From the NCBI GenBank assembly GCA_017649745.1, contig JAGCGE010000014.1, forward strand, positions 1 through 16,137: a stretch of DNA of 16,137 nt. The letters run 5' to 3'. The DNA is from Clostridiales bacterium. Its GTDB lineage: Bacteria > Bacillota_A > Clostridia > Saccharofermentanales > Saccharofermentanaceae. A program made the translations under genes and the position numbers. Below are positions 1 to 6,573 of this stretch, piece by piece (the stretch's first letter is position 1; each line of letters opens with the position of its first letter). The notes beneath the pieces are model-generated. The model did no database searches, was not told where the DNA came from, and was given only the letters and a program-made list of their open reading frames with translations.

Positions 1-260
1 CATGGGCAATTGTTTGCATCTGGCTCCTTGTAGATCTTAAGTGTCTTACCGTTAACTGTGATTGTGTCCTCACCAGCTGAAACAGTATCCTTAAGAGCGT
101 AAGAACCCTGAGCTGAATCATACTTCAAAAGATGAGCGAGCATCTTAGGGCTTGTAAGATCGTTGATAGCAACAACCTCATAACCTTCTGCACCGAACAT
201 CTGACGGAAAGCGAGACGGCCGATACGACCAAAACCATTAATTGCGACTTTTACTGCCAT
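1..260 (-). CDS. gap: Glyceraldehyde-3-phosphate dehydrogenase, N-terminal part (cut by window edge)
   Basis: Glycolytic enzyme that oxidises glyceraldehyde-3-phosphate to 1,3-bisphosphoglycerate with NAD+ and phosphate, in the cytoplasm. Only the first 86 codons are present; the rest, including the catalytic Cys, lies outside the window. The translation begins [20 protein letters not shown], the family's N-terminal Rossmann motif GFGRIGR, and continues with AINDL and a region matching KYDSAQGSY (the family's KYDSxxG). The ATG at 258-260 has a strong AGGAGG eight bases upstream. A leader hairpin and a probable promoter precede it, and a terminator separates it from the secreted-protein gene upstream, so it is likely transcribed independently. 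The family is certain; whether this is the glycolytic or an alternative gap paralog cannot be seen. Confidence 0.96.
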   Translation of the reverse strand, partial: MAVKVAINGFGRIGRLAFRQMFGAEGYEVVAINDLTSPKMLAHLLKYDSAQGSYALKDTVSAGEDTITVNGKTLKIYKEPDANNCP

Positions 261-268
261 GATTAATT

Positions 269-274
269 CCTCCT
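269..274 (-). promoter_or_regulatory. Ribosome binding site of gap
   Basis: AGGAGG on the minus strand, eight bases before the gap ATG. It directly follows the leader hairpin at 279-294, leaving only four bases between hairpin and ribosome binding site, so the hairpin could affect ribosome loading or protect the 5' end. Confidence 0.85.
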
Positions 275-278
275 AAAA

Positions 279-294
279 TTCCCGAATCCGGGAA
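279..294 (-). promoter_or_regulatory. Leader hairpin or operator in the gap 5' region
   Basis: A perfect dyad, TTCCCG-GATT-CGGGAA as read on the minus strand, forms a 6-bp stem with a 4-nt loop followed by TTTT and then the gap ribosome binding site. It could be an mRNA-stabilising or translation-modulating hairpin, or a DNA operator just downstream of the transcription start. The U run is too short for a convincing terminator. The dyad is seen directly; the function is inferred. Confidence 0.5.
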
Positions 295-324
295 AATACT
301 ATGTGTGCCAACTGCACCTTACAA

Positions 325-353
325 ATGTTACAACAGTTTTACATGCAATACAA
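325..353 (-). promoter_or_regulatory. gap: Candidate sigma-A promoter for gap
   Basis: On the minus strand, TTGTAT (348-353) and TAACAT (325-330) are separated by 17 bases, giving moderate matches to TTGACA and TATAAT. The upstream DNA (354-460) is AT-rich with A/T tracts. A direct repeat on the plus strand, TTACAA-ATG-TTACAA (319-333), overlaps the -10 and could be a binding site, but I recognise no regulator for it. The implied leader carries the hairpin at 279-294. Confidence 0.4.
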
Positions 354-460
354 TAATTAATAATAAGAAGATTAGGTGTTTTTGTGGCAAATGAAAACTC
401 AAAACCCCCTGTTTTTTAAAAATTTACATTAAAACGATTTTCACACGAAAAAACATTCAC

Positions 461-496
461 AAAAAACTTCCCCAAAAGCATAAAATACTTTTGAGG
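461..496 (-). terminator. Intrinsic terminator after the PPC-like/DUF4214 gene
   Basis: Read on the minus strand, CCTCAAAAG (488-496) pairs with CTTTTGGGG (470-478) through nine base pairs, one of them G-U, around a 9-nt loop. AAG and a TTTTTT run (461-466) follow. It starts 24 bases after the stop codon at 521 and separates that gene from gap. Confidence 0.8.
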
Positions 497-520
497 CAGT
501 CAAATTGATTTGTAAACCTT

Positions 521-1243
521 TTATCCTCTGTCTATTGCATAAGCTGCGCAGATCTCAGTGAATTCCTGTGACTGAACAAAACTGTTAAAGACCTGATCTT
601 TGGTCATGCCGTTGTTCATGTTACTGAGCCAATAGTTAAGTCCGTCTGTATCAGGCTCACGTCCCATGAATGTCTTATACATTCTAGTGATAAGTTCCTT
701 ATTATCGAAGTTGTGATCGTTGAACTCTTTGCTATAGAAGAATTCGTGAGCTGCCTGTGAACCTGTAAGTTCAAGATTTGTTAATCCAAGACTCCAATAC
801 TTAAGACCGCCCTCTTCCGGTTCACGACCAAGGCACTCAGTGTAAAGTCTTGTTGCAAATGCTATGGCATTCTTTGAAGCCTTAGTTGCCTTTGCTGTAG
901 GTGCACCACTCTTTACTCCGTAAGTAGCACAGATATCACACCACTCAGGTGAGTTGATGAAGCCTTCAACAACTGTATCCTTGCCTACTGACTTTAAGCT
1001 ATTCATCCAGAAGTTGAAACCATCCGGATCATTAGCTGCATCACGATCGAAGAATGTCTTATAAAGAACCTTCAAGAAATCTTCATCGCTTAAGTTTCTG
1101 CCTTTGAACTCAGAACTTGTGAGGAAGAATCTTGCACAATCTGCACCTGTGAGTGTTCCGTTACCAACTAACTCACACCAATAATCTTTACCCTCTTTTT
1201 CGGAAGGGCGATTAAGAGCAACTACATAAAGGCGCTCTACAAA
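521..1243 (-). repeat. DUF4214 module, copy A (C-terminal 240 codons plus stop)
   Basis: Near-duplicate of 2624-3346. The encoded 240 residues differ at 14 positions by hand count, with no insertions or deletions. Each copy holds four units, starting near module residues 3, 58, 131 and 186. Six Cys (module positions 23, 36, 102, 105, 137, 232) are conserved. A 74-bp block (612-685) is identical to 2715-2788, while other parts carry many synonymous changes. Confidence 0.9.
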
Positions 1244-2536
1244 ATCTTCAAAGCCTCCTCCTAAGTTGGATTTAGATGCGACCTTTAACTTAAGAGAGTG
1301 TGTGGGATCATAGCCCATAAAATAGAAATAATAAGTTTGACCACCCTTAAGATCCAGAGAAAGATTCATATCTGTAGTAAACTTACCTTCAGCCAATTTA
1401 TATTGAATCTCGTTATCAACTATGCTTCCGTCATTAAACACTTTATAACTGTCAAATGACGCAATCAGATTATCAGCCTCGTCAAAAACACCCATATTTA
1501 ATTCGACCGTTTCTATGTCAGCATCGGAGGTAAATATATATGTATCATCTTTACTTGGAGTAAAAGCAAAGACTTTTTGTTCTACTTCAATATATATGTC
1601 CAGATCATGAGTACCCTCCGTTAAGATATTCGACTTTGAAGTATCTTTAACAAAAACCATATCATTCGCGTACCACTCATAACCCTCATTTGAAGTTAAA
1701 GATCTGGATATAACACGCGGGTCATTAATATTATTCAGGTTTAGTGTCGGATACTTGATCAGATTCTGACCAAAATACTCAAGATCATCGCCAAGCATAA
1801 ATGCATAATACTCATTGATGTTGTCACCCTTAGGAATGTCATAAGTATGTTCGAACGAACCACCTTTATTTACAAGATAAAAACTACCTGTGTCTTCCGG
1901 CAACTTCATATCACCCAAACGAACGACTCTGACATGGTAAGTGTCTACTACACCATTAACTAAAACACTACAAGTAACATAGTCACCTGCTTTTGCACTA
2001 CATGTTTCCGTCTTTATTATATTTGAGTCGTTATTTATTCTCCATGCGATCAAATCCACATTTCCAATATACGAAACAAAAGACAATTCAATCGGACCAG
2101 AACCTTTTATTCCTACAAAAGTTTCCCTAAAGCAAGAAAGATGAGCCGTCTCTTTAGCACCATTCTCACTGTAAATGAATTCTCCGTCTGCTGCCATAAT
2201 CTCAAATTTTCCATTTGAAGTTGCACTTATGTGTATACTGTACTCTCCTGCAGGAAACAAACGCATAAAATAAGTTCCCGAAACATCGTAGGAATAGCTA
2301 GTGCTTGAATTTACATTCTTGATCACATATTCTGAACCTGAAGAAGAAGTTCCAAAAGCGCATTCCACCATACGATCAAGTTTAAACTTATACTCTGATT
2401 CACCTGCTGAATATTCATAAATAACCCTTCCATCCGTGATAGGATTTGGAACCTTATTATCCGCATGCACACTAACAAATGGAATTGCAACAATGATCAT
2501 GATCGTAAGCATCATGCTTATTAATTTTTTGAACAT
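521..2536 (-). CDS. Secreted PPC-like protein with four C-terminal DUF4214 units
   Basis: A 671-residue protein of unknown function. Residues 1-25 form a signal peptide (Lys-rich start, hydrophobic core, probable cleavage after VHA). The middle (about 27-425) is Tyr/Ser/Asp-rich and looks like beta-sandwich; about 315-425 resembles a PPC (pre-peptidase C-terminal) domain, ending in a GGQTYYFYFMG segment. Residues 432-671 are four repeats of the DUF4214 type (Y/LY...R.P...G..YW...L...F..S.EF), with GREP motifs in units 3 and 4. There is no LPXTG, SLH, transmembrane anchor or lipobox. The C-terminal module is 94% identical by hand count to that of the gene at 2624-4609. The ATG has GGAGGGG four bases upstream. 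The terminator of the upstream gene ends about 20 bases before the start, leaving little room for a separate promoter. Adhesion or surface attachment is inferred only. Confidence 0.85.
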   Translation of the reverse strand: MFKKLISMMLTIMIIVAIPFVSVHADNKVPNPITDGRVIYEYSAGESEYKFKLDRMVECAFGTSSSGSEYVIKNVNSSTSYSYDVSGTYFMRLFPAGEYSIHISATSNGKFEIMAADGEFIYSENGAKETAHLSCFRETFVGIKGSGPIELSFVSYIGNVDLIAWRINNDSNIIKTETCSAKAGDYVTCSVLVNGVVDTYHVRVVRLGDMKLPEDTGSFYLVNKGGSFEHTYDIPKGDNINEYYAFMLGDDLEYFGQNLIKYPTLNLNNINDPRVISRSLTSNEGYEWYANDMVFVKDTSKSNILTEGTHDLDIYIEVEQKVFAFTPSKDDTYIFTSDADIETVELNMGVFDEADNLIASFDSYKVFNDGSIVDNEIQYKLAEGKFTTDMNLSLDLKGGQTYYFYFMGYDPTHSLKLKVASKSNLGGGFEDFVERLYVVALNRPSEKEGKDYWCELVGNGTLTGADCARFFLTSSEFKGRNLSDEDFLKVLYKTFFDRDAANDPDGFNFWMNSLKSVGKDTVVEGFINSPEWCDICATYGVKSGAPTAKATKASKNAIAFATRLYTECLGREPEEGGLKYWSLGLTNLELTGSQAAHEFFYSKEFNDHNFDNKELITRMYKTFMGREPDTDGLNYWLSNMNNGMTKDQVFNSFVQSQEFTEICAAYAIDRG

Positions 2537-2556
2537 ATTTCCCCTCCGTTTCTAAT

Positions 2557-2605
2557 TAAACAAAAGTGCACTTTGAAATAATCATCAGATATTTCCAAGT
2601 GCACT
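2557..2605 (-). terminator. Strong intrinsic terminator between the two DUF4214 genes
   Basis: On the minus strand, AGTGCACTTGGAAATA (2590-2605) pairs with TATTTCAAAGTGCACT (2565-2580): 16 positions with one mismatch around a 9-nt loop. TTTTGTTTAATT follows. It begins 18 bases after the stop codon at 2624. Each arm carries the self-complementary AGTGCACT. The end of the U-rich tract is only about ten bases from the ribosome binding site of the next gene. Confidence 0.9.
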
Positions 2606-2623
2606 AATGTTAATAAATATTTT

Positions 2624-3346
2624 TTATCCTCTGTCTATCGCGTAATTTGCGCAGATCTCAGTAAACTCCTGTGACTGAACAAAACTGTTAAAGACCTGAT
2701 CTTTAGTCATGCCATTGTTCATGTTACTGAGCCAATAGTTAAGTCCGTCTGTATCAGGCTCACGTCCCATGAATGTCTTATACATTCTTGTGATAAGTTC
2801 CTTATTGTCATAACCATGATCATTGAATTCCTGACTATAGAAGAACTCGTGAGCAGCCTGCTTACCTGTAAGCTCGCAGTTAGTAAGTCCTAAGCTCCAG
2901 TACTTAAGTCCGCCTTCCTCAGGTTCACGTCCAAGACATTCTGTATAAAGTCTTGTTGCAAATGCTGTTGCATTCTTTGAAGCCTTTGTTGCCTTAGCTG
3001 TAGGTGCTCCACTCTTAACTCCATAAGTAGCGCATATATCACACCACTCAGGAGAATTTATGAAGCCTTCAACAACTGTATCCTTACCTACAGACTTAAG
3101 GCTGTTCATCCAGAAGTTGAAGCCATCCGGATCATCAACTGCATTACGATCGAAGAATGTCTTGTAAAGAACTTTCAAGAACTCTTCATCGCTCAATCCT
3201 CTTCCCTTGAACTCAGGACTTGTAAGGAAGAATCTAGCACAGTCTGCGCCTGTGAGAGTTCCGTTACCAACTAATTCGCACCAGTAATCTTTACCCTCTT
3301 TTTCGGACTGACGGTTAAGAGCTACAACATAGAGACGTTCAACAAA
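2624..3346 (-). repeat. DUF4214 module, copy B (C-terminal 240 codons plus stop)
   Basis: Partner of 521-1243; same length, 226 of 240 residues identical by hand count. Substitutions concentrate in the first half and around module residues 157-179; the last unit is nearly unchanged. One substitution adds a seventh Cys at module position 157. The flanking N-terminal parts of the two proteins show no similarity, so the repeat begins at a domain boundary. Confidence 0.9.
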
Positions 3347-4609
3347 ATCATCGAAAGTCATATCGTCATTTTGGTCGGTCGAATTCTGAATCTTAGGAAA
3401 TGGTGAGTTGATCTTTATTGGAGCACTTGCAAAATCGGTCTCGTACGTATCGTTAATATCTTCTGCAAGGATATACACGTAGTAGCTGCTTCCCCAGCCA
3501 TCGGTTGAAAGACTGGAAGGTAACGTAAATGTTCCTTCGGTAGCTGATGCTTTTTCAAGTTCATCATAATACAGTATCGAGGCATTGTTGGTATTACCTG
3601 CAACATATTCCTTATCAACGATCATGATCGATACTCGTGTTGCATTTTCGGCGTCTTTTCCCATTATCTGATAAGGTATCGTTACTGTATTATCTTTAGC
3701 TGTAACCTCTTTCCCCTCCGAGATTGAAGCAACAAGATTCTCGTCTAGAAGAGTAAGTTTATAAGATGCACCTGTCTCACCATATTTGCCGGAGATCGAC
3801 GATGAGAAGATTACAGTTGACAGATCAATGTTTAAAGCAGGCGCCATACCATCAGTGTCGTATACCTGTACAGAAACCATACAACCATCGCTATCTATTT
3901 CTCCCATTGAGTCAGAGTGTTGGATATTAGAAGAACGTAGGCACCACCAGTTACCTTTTCTATGATTGATAACTTTATGCCTTTTAATATCTGGATAATA
4001 CCAATTACCTGTAGTTGTCCATCCTGTATCCGATGAGTATCCGTAGTTTTCATTAAGGACATCAGCAGCATCGAGCAAGAATATATGATCTCCGGTTAAT
4101 CCAACCGTTTTACCATACATATACTCTTCATATGATCCTGGTGCATATGGAATTCCACCTTCTATTTTACTAAGTGCGATCGAATTTTTTTCCGGATCAG
4201 AAAATGCTTTATTGTAGAATTCATCATTAAGCAATCCTCTCATCCTGCAGTTTTCCCAGTCATTGATGTAAGTGGCGACATTTCCTCCGGAGTATATAGG
4301 CTTATCAGCGTCCAAGAATATTGTTGTTCCGCCATAAATTGTCGTCACCGGATCAAGCACTCTGAACTTTATCGGTTTTTTCGAATAATTACCAAAATAG
4401 ACATAGCTTCCTTCCCATGGCGTTGATGGTTCAGGGGCAGATGGCTTTGCTATCTCAGATGTTCCCAGCCTTGTATTCTCCTGATTCTTAGTAGTATCGG
4501 CAAATACTCTTGCTGATTCTGTGATACTCGGGATAAATGCCAAGGTCATAGTTGCCGTAGTAATACCGGCAAGGATCTTTGTTACTCGACTCTTAAACTG
4601 CTGCTTCAT
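2624..4609 (-). CDS. Secreted DUF6273 protein with four C-terminal DUF4214 units
   Basis: A 661-residue exported protein of unknown function. Residues 1-37 are a signal peptide (basic start, hydrophobic stretch, probable cleavage after VFA). Residues about 67-270 match the DUF6273 pattern: VYFGNYSKKPIKFRVLD near the start, a WWCLRSS motif at 221-227, and SDGCMVSV...APALNIDL at the end. A second beta-rich domain (about 280-400) follows, of a kind often seen after DUF6273. Residues 422-661 are the four-unit DUF4214 module shared with the next gene. No sortase, SLH or lipoprotein anchor is visible. The ATG has AGGAAG upstream. The gene starts 41 bases after nadE with no terminator between, so it may be read from the metH operon or from the weak candidate promoter at 4644-4672. 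A surface or adhesive role is a guess from architecture. Confidence 0.85.
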   Translation of the reverse strand: MKQQFKSRVTKILAGITTATMTLAFIPSITESARVFADTTKNQENTRLGTSEIAKPSAPEPSTPWEGSYVYFGNYSKKPIKFRVLDPVTTIYGGTTIFLDADKPIYSGGNVATYINDWENCRMRGLLNDEFYNKAFSDPEKNSIALSKIEGGIPYAPGSYEEYMYGKTVGLTGDHIFLLDAADVLNENYGYSSDTGWTTTGNWYYPDIKRHKVINHRKGNWWCLRSSNIQHSDSMGEIDSDGCMVSVQVYDTDGMAPALNIDLSTVIFSSSISGKYGETGASYKLTLLDENLVASISEGKEVTAKDNTVTIPYQIMGKDAENATRVSIMIVDKEYVAGNTNNASILYYDELEKASATEGTFTLPSSLSTDGWGSSYYVYILAEDINDTYETDFASAPIKINSPFPKIQNSTDQNDDMTFDDFVERLYVVALNRQSEKEGKDYWCELVGNGTLTGADCARFFLTSPEFKGRGLSDEEFLKVLYKTFFDRNAVDDPDGFNFWMNSLKSVGKDTVVEGFINSPEWCDICATYGVKSGAPTAKATKASKNATAFATRLYTECLGREPEEGGLKYWSLGLTNCELTGKQAAHEFFYSQEFNDHGYDNKELITRMYKTFMGREPDTDGLNYWLSNMNNGMTKDQVFNSFVQSQEFTEICANYAIDRG

Positions 4610-4643
4610 ATCTTCCTATATCCTTTCTCTTATGATTCAATCC

Positions 4644-4672
4644 GATATATTCAGATCTCAGGCTTAAAGCAA
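4644..4672 (-). promoter_or_regulatory. Weak candidate promoter for the DUF6273 gene
   Basis: On the minus strand, TTGCTT (4667-4672) and TATATC (4644-4649) have a 17-base spacer and lie at the 3' end of nadE. Both elements are only partial matches to the consensus, so read-through from nadE is an equally good explanation. Confidence 0.25.
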
Positions 4673-5388
4673 GGCATAAACTCAAGTTTAAAAAGGTTAG
4701 CCTTGTGCTTTCTGTCAATAATAGCTTTCTTATCCTGATCCTCGATCTTACCTTCTCTGATATAGACATCGAGTTCAGCATATGTAAATCCGAGATTATC
4801 TTCATCCGTCTTTCCGCAAAGTCCGTCGATCGGTGTTTTCTCGACAAGCTCATTAGGAAGTCCCAGAAGATGTCCGATCTGCTTCATCTCAGTTACTGTG
4901 ATAAACGAACAAGGACTGAAATCACCTACTGAATCTCCGTAGCGTGTCGAATAACCGACCCAATCTTCAGAGAGATTACAAGTATTCGCAACGCGACCGT
5001 TGTTAGACTGACCTACTGCATACAAAGTAGCCATCCTTATTCTTGGCGGGATATTCTGAATTGTCTGAGGTGTTACTTCCATATCCTTAGGAAGGCTGTT
5101 GAGCACACCCTGAACTGCATCCTTGATGTTTATCTCGTAATTCTTTATTCCCAAGTGATTAACAAGAAGTCTCGCACAATCAATATCGTGCTGCTCACCG
5201 TTAGGCATAAGAACACCGATAACGCGGTCTTTTCCAAGAGCTTCTACACAAAGTGCAGCTACGATAGATGAATCCTTACCTCCGGAGATACCGACGATCG
5301 CATTACATCCAGGTCCGTTCTTCTCGAAAAAGTCACGGATCCATTCAACGCATTCATTCTTTACTTTCAACGCATCAAATTCGTACAT
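4651..5388 (-). CDS. nadE: NAD+ synthetase, ammonia-dependent type
   Basis: Last step of NAD biosynthesis: nicotinate adenine dinucleotide + ATP + ammonia gives NAD+ + AMP + PPi, in the cytoplasm. The protein has the ATP-pyrophosphatase P-loop SGGKDSS at residues 35-41 and the NadE segments NTCNLSEDWVGYSTRYGD and KTPIDGLCGKTDEDNLG. At 245 residues it has only the synthetase domain and no glutaminase (nitrilase) domain. I place the start at the ATG 5386-5388: it sits five bases after GAGGTGA, an excellent ribosome binding site. The in-frame GTG at 5395-5397 overlaps that site and would add only three residues. It lies just after the nicotinamidase-like gene in the metH-trmB operon, making an NAD salvage pair. 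Confidence 0.95.
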   Translation of the reverse strand: MYEFDALKVKNECVEWIRDFFEKNGPGCNAIVGISGGKDSSIVAALCVEALGKDRVIGVLMPNGEQHDIDCARLLVNHLGIKNYEINIKDAVQGVLNSLPKDMEVTPQTIQNIPPRIRMATLYAVGQSNNGRVANTCNLSEDWVGYSTRYGDSVGDFSPCSFITVTEMKQIGHLLGLPNELVEKTPIDGLCGKTDEDNLGFTYAELDVYIREGKIEDQDKKAIIDRKHKANLFKLEFMPCFKPEI

Positions 5389-5393
5389 AGAAG

Positions 5394-5400
5394 TCACCTC
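5394..5400 (-). promoter_or_regulatory. Ribosome binding site that sets the nadE start
   Basis: GAGGTGA on the minus strand, five bases before the ATG at 5388. The alternative GTG start lies inside this motif, which is why the ATG is preferred. It falls in the short gap after the nicotinamidase-like stop codon. Confidence 0.8.
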
Positions 5401-5406
5401 GAAAAA

Positions 5407-5907
5407 TTAATAAACGTCAACCTGACAGAACTTCATCGTTGTGAGCGCAGCCTCGTGAGACTCAGGAGTTACGCCTGCACAGCATGAACTGTCAACTGAA
5501 ACCTTGATCTCAGGGAATTGAGCCTTGAGGATAAGAGCATTGGATACAACGCAGATATCTGTGCAAAGACCAACAAGTTCGATCTCTTCAAAAGACTTGT
5601 TATTCCAGTTAGGCCATCCGAAGTTAGGCTTATCAACGATCTCACAACCATCAACATAAAGCCCGTCGGCGATCTGCCAGCCTTTGCTTCCTTCGATACA
5701 GTGAACTACCGGAAGTTTCTTGCCTTCTGCTGTATCAAGATAATTGTCATGATGAGTATCGCGTGTGAAGATAACTTCATCGCCGTTTTTAATGTACTCT
5801 TCGATCTTTTTCTTAACATTAGGAACGATGGCAACTGCTTCCTTCGTTCCGAGCGCCATGTCGATAAAGTCATTCTGCATATCGACGACTATCAATGTTT
5901 TCTTCAT
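5407..5907 (-). CDS. pncA: Nicotinamidase / isochorismatase-family cysteine hydrolase
   Basis: Probably hydrolyses nicotinamide to nicotinate and ammonia, feeding NAD salvage. The 166-residue protein has the family's catalytic triad: Asp9 (VVDMQNDF), Lys93 (VDKPNFGW) and Cys119 (GLCTDICV). Candidate metal ligands match PncA: Asp50 and His52 (TRDTHH) and His69 (VVHCIEGSKGW). The length is slightly under typical PncA (about 180-210), and isochorismatase-like relatives act on other amides, so the substrate is inferred mainly from adjacency to nadE. No pncB (nicotinate phosphoribosyltransferase) is in the window. Start ATG with AAGGAGG seven bases upstream; that site overlaps the stop codon of trmB, and the nadE start follows 18 bases after this gene's stop codon. 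Confidence 0.85.
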   Translation of the reverse strand: MKKTLIVVDMQNDFIDMALGTKEAVAIVPNVKKKIEEYIKNGDEVIFTRDTHHDNYLDTAEGKKLPVVHCIEGSKGWQIADGLYVDGCEIVDKPNFGWPNWNNKSFEEIELVGLCTDICVVSNALILKAQFPEIKVSVDSSCCAGVTPESHEAALTTMKFCQVDVY

Positions 5908-5919
5908 GGTAAAGCCTCC

Positions 5920-6573
5920 TTATTTTCTATTAGTTGCAACAACACGCTTGATGTTGATTCCCTGATCAATAAACTTCTGTTCAAACTCGGTCCTTACGTT
6001 CTCTTTATCGAATTCACTATTCTGAAGTTCTCTCGTAAGTTCAGAAAGTTCAAAATTGCAGAATTCGAATTCTTCAAGAGAAAAATCAAACAGGATATCA
6101 TTATCAGTCTTCATCCAGATCTGACCACCGTTTTTGAGCATCTTCTTATACTGAACAAGAAAATCCCTATATGTGAGCCTTCTCTTAGGCTTGTTCCTTC
6201 TGGACCATGGGTCGCTGAAGTTAAGGAACATCTTATCAACTTCATCCTCTTCGAAATAATTTTCGAGAAGGTTGGCATCAACATTCAGGAAGAAAAGATT
6301 AGGGATCTCTTCGTTGTGAGCTTTTTCGATAGCTGCAAGGATGACGGAAGAATCGCGCTCAAGTGCGATATATAAAACGTCCGGATACTTTCTTGCCATC
6401 TCGGTACAGAATTTACCCTTACCACAGCCGATCTCCAGGAATAACTCACAGTCACTCGGGAAACCGCATATCTCTCTCCACTTGCCTTTGTTCTGAAGCG
6501 GATTCTCGAACCAACGCTCCTTACAACGCTCCATTCTCTCAGGAATATGTCTTTTTGTTCTGGCTCTGGCCAT
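5920..6573 (-). CDS. trmB: tRNA (guanine-N7-)-methyltransferase
   Basis: Methylates G46 in the variable loop of tRNAs to m7G using S-adenosylmethionine. The 217-residue protein matches TrmB along its length: N-terminal RARTKRHIPERM, SAM-binding LEIGCGKGKF (46-55), the tRNA/catalytic segment NFSDPWSRRNKPKRR (118-132), MKTDN (154-158) and the C-terminal TEFEQKF. The start overlaps the metH stop by one base (TAATG), with GAGGTGA seven bases upstream inside the metH 3' end, so translational coupling is likely. Its use of SAM is a loose link with methionine synthesis next door; the operon may simply group housekeeping genes. Confidence 0.97.
   Translation of the reverse strand: MARARTKRHIPERMERCKERWFENPLQNKGKWREICGFPSDCELFLEIGCGKGKFCTEMARKYPDVLYIALERDSSVILAAIEKAHNEEIPNLFFLNVDANLLENYFEEDEVDKMFLNFSDPWSRRNKPKRRLTYRDFLVQYKKMLKNGGQIWMKTDNDILFDFSLEEFEFCNFELSELTRELQNSEFDKENVRTEFEQKFIDQGINIKRVVATNRK

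Noticed and set aside
521..4609. Sortase, SLH or lipid anchors on the DUF4214 proteins
   Set aside because: No LPXTG-like motif, no SLH repeats, no lipobox and no C-terminal hydrophobic tail are present; both end in the same AIDRG sequence.
4651..5397. GTG start for nadE at 5397
   Set aside because: The GTG lies within the GAGGTGA ribosome binding site that is well placed for the ATG at 5388.
5518..6375. Long open frame on the plus strand
   Set aside because: It lies wholly opposite the nicotinamidase-like and trmB genes, has no recognisable domain and no good ribosome binding site; it is a shadow frame.
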